Position numbers and translations under genes: made by a program
Origin: JBIOWF01 sp044868295
Lineage (GTDB): Bacteria; Actinomycetota; Actinomycetes; Streptosporangiales; Streptosporangiaceae
DNA length: 23,033 bases
Reading direction: 5' to 3'
Assembly (NCBI GenBank): GCA_044868295.1
Contig: JBIOWF010000143.1
Location: 1-23,033 of the forward strand
Shown here: in pieces, positions 1 through 6,850 of the stretch
Numbering within the stretch: position 1 is the stretch's first letter
How the letters are laid out: each line of letters starts with the position of its first letter
The notes under the pieces: model-generated
Database searches by the model: none
Told to the model about the DNA's origin: nothing
Seen by the model: the letters and a program-made list of their open reading frames with translations, nothing else

Positions 1-86
1 ACCGGGCTTTGCCGAACGCGCACTGGGAGGACCTTGGCCTGAAGGGTCTGCATCAGACCTGGCAACGACTCAGACCAGCGGCCTGA
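1..86 (+). CDS. 3' end of an unidentified gene, partial at left edge
   Basis: In the frame beginning at base 3 the sequence reads as a 27-residue tail, ending with NAHWEDLGLKGLHQTWQRLR and three further residues before a TGA at 84-86. The composition (Trp, His, Asp, Lys, Leu balanced) looks like real protein rather than GC-shadow peptide, and a strong hairpin follows 40 bases later, as expected after a gene end. I do not recognise the family. The other two forward frames are either short or look like Arg/Pro-rich shadow sequence. Confidence 0.35.
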   Translation, partial: RALPNAHWEDLGLKGLHQTWQRLRPAA

Positions 87-126
87 CGAACCGCCGGTTG
101 CGGGCCCGCATGTCCGGTGGTGTGAG

Positions 127-151
127 AGGGGACGGGGCAACCCCGTCCCCT
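127..151. terminator. perfect GC-rich hairpin, likely terminator
   Basis: An 11-base arm (127-137, AGGGGACGGGG) is followed by a CAA loop and its exact complement (141-151). It lies between the + gene ending at 86 and the - gene ending at 231, so it could stop transcription from both sides. There is no T-tract, which is common for actinobacterial terminators. Confidence 0.6.
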
Positions 152-230
152 ACTCGATTCCGTGCTCGGGAACGGCTGACTGCGATCGTGACGATCACCT
201 GCGGGGCTTCATGCGTGTGGTCGCGAAGGG

Positions 231-644
231 TCAGGCGTCGGACAGGCGCTCGCTGAACACGGTGACGGGGCGGTCGAGGCGCTCGCCGTCGACGATGATG
301 TCGACGACCTCGTTGTAGAACGAGAGGTGATCCTTGATCGGCGCCGCCGCGGGAATCGGGTCGGGGTAGGCCCATGCCACGTTGGCCGGGACGTCGCCGC
401 CCGCGCCACGGAACGACCAGTAGGACGCCACGCCCATGTACGGGCAGCGGGTACGCAGATCGGTCGGTTCGAGCAGGCCGAAGTCGACGTCCTCCGGCGG
501 GATGTGGTAACGGGTGGGCAGGCCGGTCTCGAACAGCAGGACCGGGCGGCGGGTCTCCGCCACGACCTGCCCGCCGATCTCGACCCTGACATGCCGCGAG
601 CTGGGAATCGCGTCAATCCGCTTGTGCGGGTCCCTCGGATGCAC
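231..644 (-). pseudogene. DUF427 protein lacking its N-terminal domain
   Basis: The 137 codons match the C-terminal domain of two-domain DUF427 proteins: RHVRVEIGGQVVAETRRP strand region, then LLFETGLPTRYHIP, the RCPYMGVASYWSF core and the VDGERLDRPVTVFSE tail. DUF427 is a small beta-rich fold of unknown function. The only usable start is the GTG at 644. However, the frame stays open and still looks homologous upstream of it: REDEEIY precedes VHPRDPHKR, which in family members is the linker between the two domains. The opening runs back to the kptA stop codon 36 bases away. So the first domain appears to have been deleted with a breakpoint just after kptA. A shortened protein might still be made from the kptA transcript. 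The family call is confident; loss of function is inferred. Confidence 0.7.
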
Positions 645-680
645 GTAGATCTCCTCGTCCTCTCGCCGGGTCCCATGCTC

Positions 681-1229
681 TCACCCGGGGAAGGCGATGA
701 ACTCCGGGGGCACCCGGTCGGCCAGCCAGACGCCGTTGGCGCTGCGGCGGAACTCGTGGCCCGAGTCGTGCATGTCACCCGCGCGGACGGTCAGGACGAC
801 GGGTACGCCGCGCCGGGCGCCGACCCGGCCGGCCGTCTCGCGGTCATGGGAGAGATGTACGGCGTGGCGTGTCATCGGCCGGAGCCCTTCGGAGCGGATG
901 GCGCCGAGGCTGCGGGCGACCGTGCCGTGGTAGAGGAACGCGGGCGGTTCGACGGCCGGCAGATCGAGGTCCACGGGGATCGTGTGCCCCTGGCTGGCGC
1001 GGATCCGGGTGCCTTCGATCGCGTACCGCCGCTTGTCGTTGTCGGCCACGACGTGTTCCAGTTCGGCCCGACTGATCGGGAAGCCGTGACGGGTCGCGGC
1101 CGACAGCAGAGTGTCGATCTCCACCCAGCCATGGGCGTCCAGGGTCAGCCCGATCCGCTCCGGCTGGTGCCGGAGATGTTTGGACAGGTATTTGGAAACC
1201 CGTATCGTCCGTTTTTCATTCATGGTCAT
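681..1229 (-). CDS. kptA: RNA 2'-phosphotransferase, KptA/Tpt1 family
   Basis: KptA enzymes move a 2'-phosphate from RNA to NAD+, giving ADP-ribose 1'',2''-cyclic phosphate and nicotinamide. In fungi this finishes tRNA splicing, and the bacterial substrate is unsettled. The 182-residue product has normal family length. Visible signatures are SKYLSKHLRH (12-21), NDKRRYAIEGTRIRASQGH (64-82), the LYHGT segment (99-103), HAVHLS (122-127), GARRGVPVVL (137-146) and the NGVWLA end. Arg20-His21, Arg77 and Arg139/140 match the family's catalytic residues as I recall them. Start choice is ATG 1229 or ATG 1223 (MTMNEK); neither has a strong ribosome site. The truncated DUF427 gene lies 36 bases downstream in the same frame and is probably co-transcribed. 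Confidence 0.9.
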   Translation of the reverse strand: MTMNEKRTIRVSKYLSKHLRHQPERIGLTLDAHGWVEIDTLLSAATRHGFPISRAELEHVVADNDKRRYAIEGTRIRASQGHTIPVDLDLPAVEPPAFLYHGTVARSLGAIRSEGLRPMTRHAVHLSHDRETAGRVGARRGVPVVLTVRAGDMHDSGHEFRRSANGVWLADRVPPEFIAFPG

Positions 1230-1336
1230 CCAGGATGACGCGGCGGATCGCCGTGGATCAACTCGTTTCCGGGGGCCGCGACTCGCCGTGAAACCCCCGG
1301 ATACCCGCCGGCGAGTGGCTGTGGAGCGCCGGGTGC

Positions 1337-1774
1337 CTACCGGCCGGCGGACCAGCCGTACCGCTTCATCAGGACGGCGGCGACGCGGGCGAACCGGTCG
1401 GGGTCGAGCACCGCGCCCTCACGCCGGATGTCGTCCTCGTCCAGCTCGAAAACGCGGTCGAGCCGGAGGTAGGACACCCGGTCGTCGCGATCCCAGGAGC
1501 CGAGCCGCAGCCACTCGTCCGGGCGGTCGTCCTCGCCCCGGCTGGACAGCATCATGCCCAGCAATCTGCGCCCGCTGCGCCCGACCACGAGCAGCGGCCG
1601 GTCCTTGCCCCGGGCCGGATCCTCCTCGTAGGGCACCCACGCCCACACGATCTCTCCTGGGTCGGCGAGACGGTCCAGATCGGGGGAGTATTCCAGCCTC
1701 CCCGCCCGCTCCACGTCGTACACCTCGCGGACCGCGCCGCGGGCCGGTCGGGCATCTTCACCTAGATCACGCAC
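1337..1774 (-). CDS. PemK/MazF-family protein (solitary toxin-like)
   Basis: The 145-residue product carries the actinobacterial PemK/MazF signature: DPGEIVWAWVPYEEDPARGK (about 38-57), then DRPLLVVGRSGRRLLGMMLS, and a late SYLRLDRVFEL strand with an IRREGAVLD turn. Family members are typically sequence-specific endoribonucleases of type II toxin-antitoxin pairs. The variant with a long N-terminal extension and GEIVWAWVPYEED is common as a single gene in Streptomyces relatives. GTG at 1774 is the first in-frame start and gives the usual extension. No antitoxin-sized ORF is seen directly upstream: the neighbour is the divergent methyltransferase after 166 bases. Toxicity is therefore unproven. 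kptA lies downstream on the same strand, 108 bases away. Confidence 0.8.
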   Translation of the reverse strand: MRDLGEDARPARGAVREVYDVERAGRLEYSPDLDRLADPGEIVWAWVPYEEDPARGKDRPLLVVGRSGRRLLGMMLSSRGEDDRPDEWLRLGSWDRDDRVSYLRLDRVFELDEDDIRREGAVLDPDRFARVAAVLMKRYGWSAGR

Positions 1775-1919
1775 GCACGCAGCCTACCGGCTCGGCCGGG
1801 TCGTCACCGGGCTCAGTGCCGGCGTGGGTCGAAGGGCGCTTGGCCGTGGTGACGTGGCAGTCTGGGCGGTAGTGCGTACAAAGACCTTCTCCCCGCCATC
1901 CATGGTGCCGACCATCGAC

Positions 1920-1939
1920 GGAAGGAAGGAAGGGAAGGA
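1920..1939 (+). repeat. GGAA microsatellite overlapping the ribosome site
   Basis: Three tandem GGAA units (1920-1931) are followed by GGGAAGGA (1932-1939), ending one base before the ATG at 1941. The tract supplies the Shine-Dalgarno sequence for the methyltransferase. A slip of one unit would leave a ribosome site in place. Confidence 0.6.
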
Positions 1940-1940
1940 T

Positions 1941-2984
1941 ATGACCACGGAAGACTTCGCCGACCGGTTGTTCCAGTCGGCGCTCGGCACGATAGAGGTC
2001 CTGTCCGTCCATCTCGGCGACCGGCTGGGCTGGTATCGGGGTCTCGCGGCGCGAGGCCCGTCCACCCCGGCGGAGCTGACGGCTTTTGCCGGTGGAGACG
2101 AGCGGTACGCACGGGAATGGCTGGAGCAGCAGGCCGCCGCGGGCATCCTGACCGTCGGGCCGGACGGGCGCTTCGCCCTGCCCAAGGGGGCCGAGGAGGT
2201 GCTGACCGACGAATCGAGCCTGGCCTATCTCGCTCCGCTGGCCCGGATGCTCGCCGGAGCGGCGGCGCAGATGCCCGCGCTGGTGGACGCCTACCGCACC
2301 GGTGGCGGGGTCGGCTGGTCGGAGTTCGGGACCGACATGCGGGAATCGCAGGCCGACATGAACCGGCCCTGGTTCGAGCACGCGCTGCCGGACGCGCTGG
2401 CCGGGGTGCCCGACCTGGACGCGGCGCTGCGCCGCCCCGGCACCAGGATCGCCGACGTCGGAAGCGGCGGGGGATGGTCCACCATCGCCCTGGCCAGGGC
2501 GTATCCGGAGGCCCGCGTGGAGGGCATAGACGTCGACGGCCCGTCCATCGAGCTGGCCACGCGCAACGCGGCGGAGGCCGGATTGGGCGACCGTGTCTCC
2601 TTCCGCCACGGCGACGCCGCCATGCTGGAGGAGGACAGCTACGACGCCGCCTTCGCCTTCGAGTGCATCCACGACCTGCCGCACCCGGTGGACACCCTTT
2701 CGGCGGTACGGCGGGCCGTCACGCCCGGCGGGCCCGTCGTCATCATGGATGAGGCCGTCGGCGACGCGTTCAGCGCACCGGCCGACGACACCGAGCGCTT
2801 GATGTACGGCTTCAGCCTGCTGATCTGCCTCCCGGACGGCCGGGCCCACCGGCCTTCGGCCGCCACCGGAACCGTGATGCGGCCGGACACGCTACGCCGT
2901 TACGCGGCCGAGGCCGGGTTCCGCGACATCGAGATCCTGCCGATCAGCGACTTCGGATTCTGGCGCTTCTACCGCCTGGTCTGA
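1941..2984 (+). CDS. SAM-dependent methyltransferase, Rv2258c-like
   Basis: The 347-residue protein has an N-terminal winged-helix-like region (about 1-90: an SVHLGDRLG helix, then STPAELTAFAGGDERYAREW). This is followed by a class I Rossmann methyltransferase domain with motif I IADVGSGGGWSTIALA (170-185), acidic post-I GIDVDGPSIELA, and a motif around FAFECIHDLPHPVDTL. This two-part layout is typical of the Rv2258c group, where the winged helix serves dimerisation rather than DNA binding. The acceptor is unknown. The open frame extends upstream to 1824, but the ATG at 1941 has a purine-rich ribosome site directly before it and begins the conserved sequence. It is divergent from the PemK/MazF gene. 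The 166-base gap shows no promoter I can name with confidence. Confidence 0.88.
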   Translation: MTTEDFADRLFQSALGTIEVLSVHLGDRLGWYRGLAARGPSTPAELTAFAGGDERYAREWLEQQAAAGILTVGPDGRFALPKGAEEVLTDESSLAYLAPLARMLAGAAAQMPALVDAYRTGGGVGWSEFGTDMRESQADMNRPWFEHALPDALAGVPDLDAALRRPGTRIADVGSGGGWSTIALARAYPEARVEGIDVDGPSIELATRNAAEAGLGDRVSFRHGDAAMLEEDSYDAAFAFECIHDLPHPVDTLSAVRRAVTPGGPVVIMDEAVGDAFSAPADDTERLMYGFSLLICLPDGRAHRPSAATGTVMRPDTLRRYAAEAGFRDIEILPISDFGFWRFYRLV

Positions 2985-2999
2985 CGAGCCGGTGACCTT

Positions 3000-3029
3000 G
3001 GGGGATATCGGGGGATATCGGGGGATATC
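3000..3029 (+). repeat. three exact 10-bp direct repeats, operator-like
   Basis: GGGGGATATC occurs three times head to tail (3000-3009, 3010-3019, 3020-3029). Each unit contains the palindrome GATATC, and the 10-base period places every copy on the same face of the helix. The array ends 30 bases before the ATG of a cupin gene remnant, so it probably belonged to that gene's promoter. A weak TATCTT (3026-3031) could be the -10. Confidence 0.75.
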
Positions 3030-3059
3030 TTCACGATCGTGGTGGAGGAAGGGGGCACG

Positions 3060-3134
3060 ATGGCGGGGGATGTCATCGCGCGCAAGAGCGGGGAAGGGGA
3101 CGCCTTCTGGGTCCTCGGCGGTCTCTACGAGGTA
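3060..3134 (+). pseudogene. 5' stump of a cupin-type gene
   Basis: ATG 3060 is preceded by a clear ribosome site (GGAGGAAGGGGG, 3044-3055). The first 25 residues include ARKSGEGDAFWVLGGLYEV. GEGEAFWxLGGLYE is the usual beginning of small actinobacterial cupin proteins, as I recall. After that the frame stays open to 3341 but the sequence stops resembling a cupin (no His-rich beta-barrel motifs) and overlaps the 3' end of the opposite-strand DUF3152 gene. I read this as a cupin gene cut off after its first strands, with its promoter region left behind. The end coordinate is approximate. Confidence 0.5.
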
Positions 3135-3946
3135 GGGGAAGCGACATGGCCTCGAGATGAGGCTCCCGGACTGAGCCGCGGGCGCGGCGTCGACGGAAAC
3201 GGCCACGGGTTGGGGCGGCATCCGTTCAGCGACTTCGTCTGCTGGACCATCACGGGAGCCGGTCTGCCGGGGCCGGGGCAGGCCACGTGCCCGTGCCCGA
3301 GCGCGTGGCCGACCTCGTGGTTGATGACATACTCGCGGTAGGAGGCGAGATCGGGGCCGTAGGTCGCCGCCCCCTGCCCCCACCTCATCGCGTTGATGAC
3401 GGATCGCCTGCCGTTCCAGCACGACAGCTCGCCGCCGGTTCGCTTGGGCAGGCACTGGGCGTCCGTCAGCGCCGGGCTGGACAGCGCCACCCGGACCTGC
3501 ACCGGGTCGTGGTCCACCCGCTGGAATCTCATCCGCCCGCCGTGCCCCCAGCCGCGCGGGTCGTTGAGCGTCCGGTGCACCTCGGCCGTGAACTCCCTCG
3601 CCTCGAAGGGAAGACCGCGCTCGATCTCGACCAGGTAGCGGATGATCTCTCCACCGCGGTCCCTCGGCGGCCGGGCCCCGCCCGGGACGACGACGTAGTG
3701 GCCGCTCGCCGCGTTCGGCACCGCCACCTTCCACGGCTGTCGTCGGCCGTTGGCGACCAGTGGCTCCCCTTGGCGGGGCGAGGGCCGGGCCGCCGGGCCG
3801 GTCGCCGCCGAGACCGCCGACCGGGACGGGTCCCGCGTCGCGGGCGTGAGCCTGTCGCGGACCGACGCGGGCGGTGACATGGCGTCGCACGCCGCCAGCA
3901 TCGTGATGCCGAGGATGAGCAGCCCGTTCACTCGTGCGCGTCGCAA
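3125..3946 (-). CDS. DUF3152 lipoprotein with metzincin-like HExxHxxGxxH site
   Basis: The 273-residue product starts with a lipoprotein signal (ILGITMLAAC, lipid Cys20), then a Pro/Arg/Ser-rich linker (about 25-75), then the DUF3152 domain: HYVVVPGG, IIRYLVEIERGLPFEAREFT, a DPRGWG motif, a Cys pair near 165 and 176, and NHEVGHALGHGH (209-220). His210, Glu211, His214, Gly217 and His220 make a complete zinc-protease motif, and PVMVQQ (231-236) may give the Met-turn. It is probably an extracellular, membrane-tethered peptidase-like protein; activity for DUF3152 is not established to my knowledge. TTG 3946 is favoured because GGGGGTGA lies a few bases before it; GTG 3931 is the alternative. Relatives usually end near NPWPFP (246-251); here about 22 unrelated residues follow, running into the cupin remnant. 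Confidence 0.85.
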   Translation of the reverse strand: MRRARVNGLLILGITMLAACDAMSPPASVRDRLTPATRDPSRSAVSAATGPAARPSPRQGEPLVANGRRQPWKVAVPNAASGHYVVVPGGARPPRDRGGEIIRYLVEIERGLPFEAREFTAEVHRTLNDPRGWGHGGRMRFQRVDHDPVQVRVALSSPALTDAQCLPKRTGGELSCWNGRRSVINAMRWGQGAATYGPDLASYREYVINHEVGHALGHGHVACPGPGRPAPVMVQQTKSLNGCRPNPWPFPSTPRPRLSPGASSRGHVASPTS

Positions 3947-4039
3947 CCGTCACCCCCGCCATCGGCGATCACGCGGGGGAGATGTCGATCATATGCGCTT
4001 GCGGGCGGTTTCCCGCGTCGCCCACGCCGAGCTCCGGTC

Positions 4040-4186
4040 TCAGCCCTCCGAGGCGGTCCTGCGATGGGGGTCGCCGACCGGCTTGGACTGGGGAGATCCG
4101 CGCTGGCGGAGGTAGATGGCCAGCACCGTGATCGACGCCACCGCGAGGAACTCGGACACGGACAATCGCAACGAATCGCCCATCAT
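4040..4186 (-). pseudogene. 3' remnant of a DUF6766-family membrane protein
   Basis: A 48-codon frame contains SEFLAVASITVLAIYLRQRG followed by SPQSKPVGDPHRRT and a TGA at 4040-4042. This matches the C-terminus of DUF6766 proteins (last transmembrane helix, then LRQRGSPESKPVG), which are normally about 200-240 residues with repeated SEFL-helix-QRGSPESK halves. Only the final helix and tail are present. An in-frame TGA at 4205-4207 blocks extension upstream, and no ribosome site precedes the ATG pair at 4181-4186. It is best read as the stub left by a deletion. A tiny membrane peptide is possible but not supported. Confidence 0.55.
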
Positions 4187-4263
4187 GATGACCACCCGAC
4201 CACGTCATGATGATCTACCGACATGTGCGAATCACCCGGCTAGCCCCCGTGGATCGGCCCGCG

Positions 4264-4316
4264 CCGTTCCGCCGCCGCACAGGGCCGTCGGGACGGTCCG
4301 TACGGCGGCGAAACGG
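4264..4316 (-). terminator. long inverted repeat ending the sugar ABC operon
   Basis: CCGTTCCGCCGCC (4264-4276) pairs with GGCGGCGAAACGG (4304-4316) in 12 of 13 positions. The 27-base loop holds a second small palindrome, CCGTC-GG-GACGG (4285-4296). It begins 22 bases beyond the permease stop, the expected place for the operon terminator. Confidence 0.6.
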
Positions 4317-4337
4317 GTCAGGCGAAAGAGACGCCGA

Positions 4338-5375
4338 TCAATCCTGGGCCTTGCCGCCCGCCACCCGGCTGATCATCAAGGCCACCAGGATGATCACGCC
4401 GTAGACGAGCTGCTTCCACTCGCCCGGCACGCCGCGCAGTGTCAGGATGTTCTCCACCAGCCCGATGACCAGGACGCCGGTCAACGCGCCGAACACCGTG
4501 CCCTTGCCACCGTCGAGGCTGACCCCGCCGATCACGGCGGCCGCGAAGACCATGAAGATCCAGCCGCTGCCCTGGTTGGCGCTGATGGATCCCAGCCACC
4601 CGGTGGTGAGCACACCGGCGAGCGCCGCGAGCACGCCGCCGATCACGAACACGCCCCACACGACGCGTTCGACCCGGACACCGGCCGCCCTGGCGGCGTC
4701 GGCGTTGCCGCCGATGGCGTACAAGGCCCGGCCGAGCCGGAAATAGCCGAGCGCGACGATGCCGAGCACGAAGAGCACCCCGGTGATCCAGATGGACGCG
4801 GGCAGGCCCAGCCAGGTCGCGCTCCCCAGGTAGAGGAACGACTCCGGCAGCTCGAACAGGCTCTTGCCCCCGGTGAGGCCGAGCTGCAGGCCCCGCACCA
4901 CGATCAGCATCGCCAGCGTGACGACGAACGCGGACAGCTGGAAGCGCAGGATGAGAAAGCCGTTGACCACCCCGATGATCGCGCCGATCAGCAGGCAGAG
5001 CGGGATGGCGAGAACGGCGGGCAGGCCGATGCCGAAGCCGCCCGCGGACGTCGGGATGACCAGCATGACCGCGAGCGCCGGAGCCAGCCCGACCGTCGAC
5101 TCCAGCGACAGGTCGAACTTGCCGGCGATCAGGATCAGCGCCTCGGCCAGCACGACCAGCGCGAGCGCCGTCTGCTGCTGCAGCACGTTGATCAGGTTTT
5201 CCGGCGTCAGGAACGTCGGGCTCACCACCGCGCCGGCCGCGAGCAGCACCAGGATGACCGGCACGAGGGTGAGGTCACGGAACCGGCCGAGCCGTGGTAG
5301 GCGGCCCCCGCCACCGGGGCCACCCCGTGCCTGCGCCGCGTCGGATCCGCGCGCCGGGTGCGCAGTTTCGGTCAT
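4338..5375 (-). CDS. sugar-type ABC transporter permease (RbsC family)
   Basis: This is an inner-membrane channel subunit of a ribose/xylose-type importer. The 345-residue protein begins with a basic/Gly-rich cytoplasmic tail (about 1-35), then about ten hydrophobic segments. Family landmarks are TFLTPENLINVLQQQTALAL, VVLAEALILIAGKFDLSLES, the NGFLILRFQLSAFVVTLAML stretch, and YAIGGNADAARAAGVRVERV. The last is the conserved cytoplasmic loop that touches the ATPase. The start ATG overlaps the ATPase stop as ATGA. It is the last gene of a three-gene operon. The substrate cannot be read from sequence, and no sugar kinase, isomerase or LacI-type regulator gene accompanies the operon here. Confidence 0.93.
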   Translation of the reverse strand: MTETAHPARGSDAAQARGGPGGGGRLPRLGRFRDLTLVPVILVLLAAGAVVSPTFLTPENLINVLQQQTALALVVLAEALILIAGKFDLSLESTVGLAPALAVMLVIPTSAGGFGIGLPAVLAIPLCLLIGAIIGVVNGFLILRFQLSAFVVTLAMLIVVRGLQLGLTGGKSLFELPESFLYLGSATWLGLPASIWITGVLFVLGIVALGYFRLGRALYAIGGNADAARAAGVRVERVVWGVFVIGGVLAALAGVLTTGWLGSISANQGSGWIFMVFAAAVIGGVSLDGGKGTVFGALTGVLVIGLVENILTLRGVPGEWKQLVYGVIILVALMISRVAGGKAQD

Positions 5376-6850
5376 GACACGCCTTCCATGACGGCAACCA
5401 ACTCCTGATCAGTCCAGCCCTCGGGCAGGTCCCGCACGATCCGCCCGTGGAACATCACGAGAACCCGATCGCAGATGCGCAGGTCGTCCAGCTCGTCCGA
5501 GACGACCAGGACGCCGGCTCCGGCGCGCGCCGCGTCCTCGACCGCGCCGAGCAGTGACTGTTTCGCCCGGACGTCGACCCCGGCCGTGGGGTCGACGACG
5601 ACGAGCGCCTTGGGCTCGTTGGCCAGGGCCCGCGCCATCACGGCCTTCTGGGCGTTCCCTCCGGACAGCTCGCCGACCGGCTGGTCGGGGCCGCTCGCCC
5701 GGATGTCCAGCTCGCCGATCATCCGGGAGGCGTACGCCCGCTGGCGGCCGGCGGACACCGCGCCGTACCGGCCGAGCCGCCCCGCGACCGGCAGGGTCAC
5801 GTTCTCGGCGAGTGAGAGCAACGGCACGAACCCTTCCTTGCCCCTGTCCTCGGGCACGAAGCCGAGGCCCGCCTCCAGCGCGGCGGCCACGTCGCCGGGG
5901 CGCAGCCGTACACCGTTGATCGAGACGCTGCCGCGGCCCGCCCGGCGCAGCCCCGCGAGGGTCTCGGCCAGCGCGACCTTGCCGCTGCTGCCCGAGCCCG
6001 CGAGGCCGAGGACCTCGCCCTCGCGGATCTCCAGGTCGACGTCCTCGTAGTGCCCGGAGAGGGTGAGACCGTCGCTTCTCAGCACGACGTCGGCCGCCGC
6101 CGGGGCCGGACGGTCGGAGCGCTCGCCCAGGGTGACGGCGTCGCCGGTCATCGCCGCGACCAGGTCGCCGTGGGGCAGCTCGGCCACCGGCGCGGTGACC
6201 ACGTGCCGCGCGTCGCGGAAGACGGTGACCTCGTCGCACACCTCGTACACCTCTTCGAGGTGGTGCGAGATGAACATCATCGTGACGCCCTCGGCCTTCA
6301 ACACCCGCATGCGGGTGAACAGGCGCTGGATCGCGGGGCCGTCGAGCTGCGCCGTCGGCTCGTCGAGGATGATGAACCGCGCCCCGCCCGACAGGGCCCG
6401 CGCGATCTCGATGAGCTGGCGCTGCTCCACCGTGAGGTCACCGGCGAGCTTTCCGGCCGGTACGGCGACGCCGTACCTTTCGAGGATCTCCTGCGACGCC
6501 TGGCGCAGCCGCCGCCATTTGATGGGCCCACCGGCCGACTGGCGGTTGAGGAAGAGGTTCTCCGCCACGCTCAGACCCGGGATGATCGTCGACCTCTGGT
6601 ACACGCACGCGACGCGACGCCGCCAGCCGTCCCGGTCACTGAGAGGGGGAGCGGGTTCGCCGCCGAACGAGATGGAGCCCTCGTCCGGCCGGCTGAGCCC
6701 GGTCAGGATCGAGACCAGCGTGGACTTGCCTGCGCCGTTCCGCCCGACGAGGGCGTGCGTCGTCCCCGGCTCGATCCGGATGCCCGCGCCGGCGAGTGCC
6801 ACGGTCGCGCCGAAGCGCTTGGTCACGTTCACCGCTTCGACAGCTGTCAT
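5372..6850 (-). CDS. sugar-type ABC transporter ATPase, double-domain (RbsA/MglA family)
   Basis: The 492 residues hold two fused nucleotide-binding domains. Domain 1 has Walker A GRNGAGKST (36-44), signature-like LTVEQRQLIEIARAL, Walker B FIILDEPTAQLD and switch-His FISHHLEEV. Domain 2 has a degenerate Walker A, GSGSSGKVAL (no Ser/Thr after Lys), a good signature LSGGNAQKAVMARAL, and LVVVDPTAGVD, which lacks the usual catalytic Glu. Weak second sites are usual in this family, so only one site is probably hydrolytic. It couples to the permease downstream and the binding lipoprotein upstream, with 4-base ATGA overlaps on both sides. It acts at the cytoplasmic face of the membrane. Confidence 0.93.
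   Translation of the reverse strand: MTAVEAVNVTKRFGATVALAGAGIRIEPGTTHALVGRNGAGKSTLVSILTGLSRPDEGSISFGGEPAPPLSDRDGWRRRVACVYQRSTIIPGLSVAENLFLNRQSAGGPIKWRRLRQASQEILERYGVAVPAGKLAGDLTVEQRQLIEIARALSGGARFIILDEPTAQLDGPAIQRLFTRMRVLKAEGVTMMFISHHLEEVYEVCDEVTVFRDARHVVTAPVAELPHGDLVAAMTGDAVTLGERSDRPAPAAADVVLRSDGLTLSGHYEDVDLEIREGEVLGLAGSGSSGKVALAETLAGLRRAGRGSVSINGVRLRPGDVAAALEAGLGFVPEDRGKEGFVPLLSLAENVTLPVAGRLGRYGAVSAGRQRAYASRMIGELDIRASGPDQPVGELSGGNAQKAVMARALANEPKALVVVDPTAGVDVRAKQSLLGAVEDAARAGAGVLVVSDELDDLRICDRVLVMFHGRIVRDLPEGWTDQELVAVMEGVS

Noticed and set aside
1767..2849. 360-codon - strand ORF
   Set aside because: It is a shadow of the methyltransferase gene, which has a clear SAM motif and ribosome site on the + strand.
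4116..5300. 394-codon + strand ORF
   Set aside because: It is antisense to the complete ABC permease, is rich in His/Asp/Arg/Gln as expected of a shadow frame, and has no family motif.
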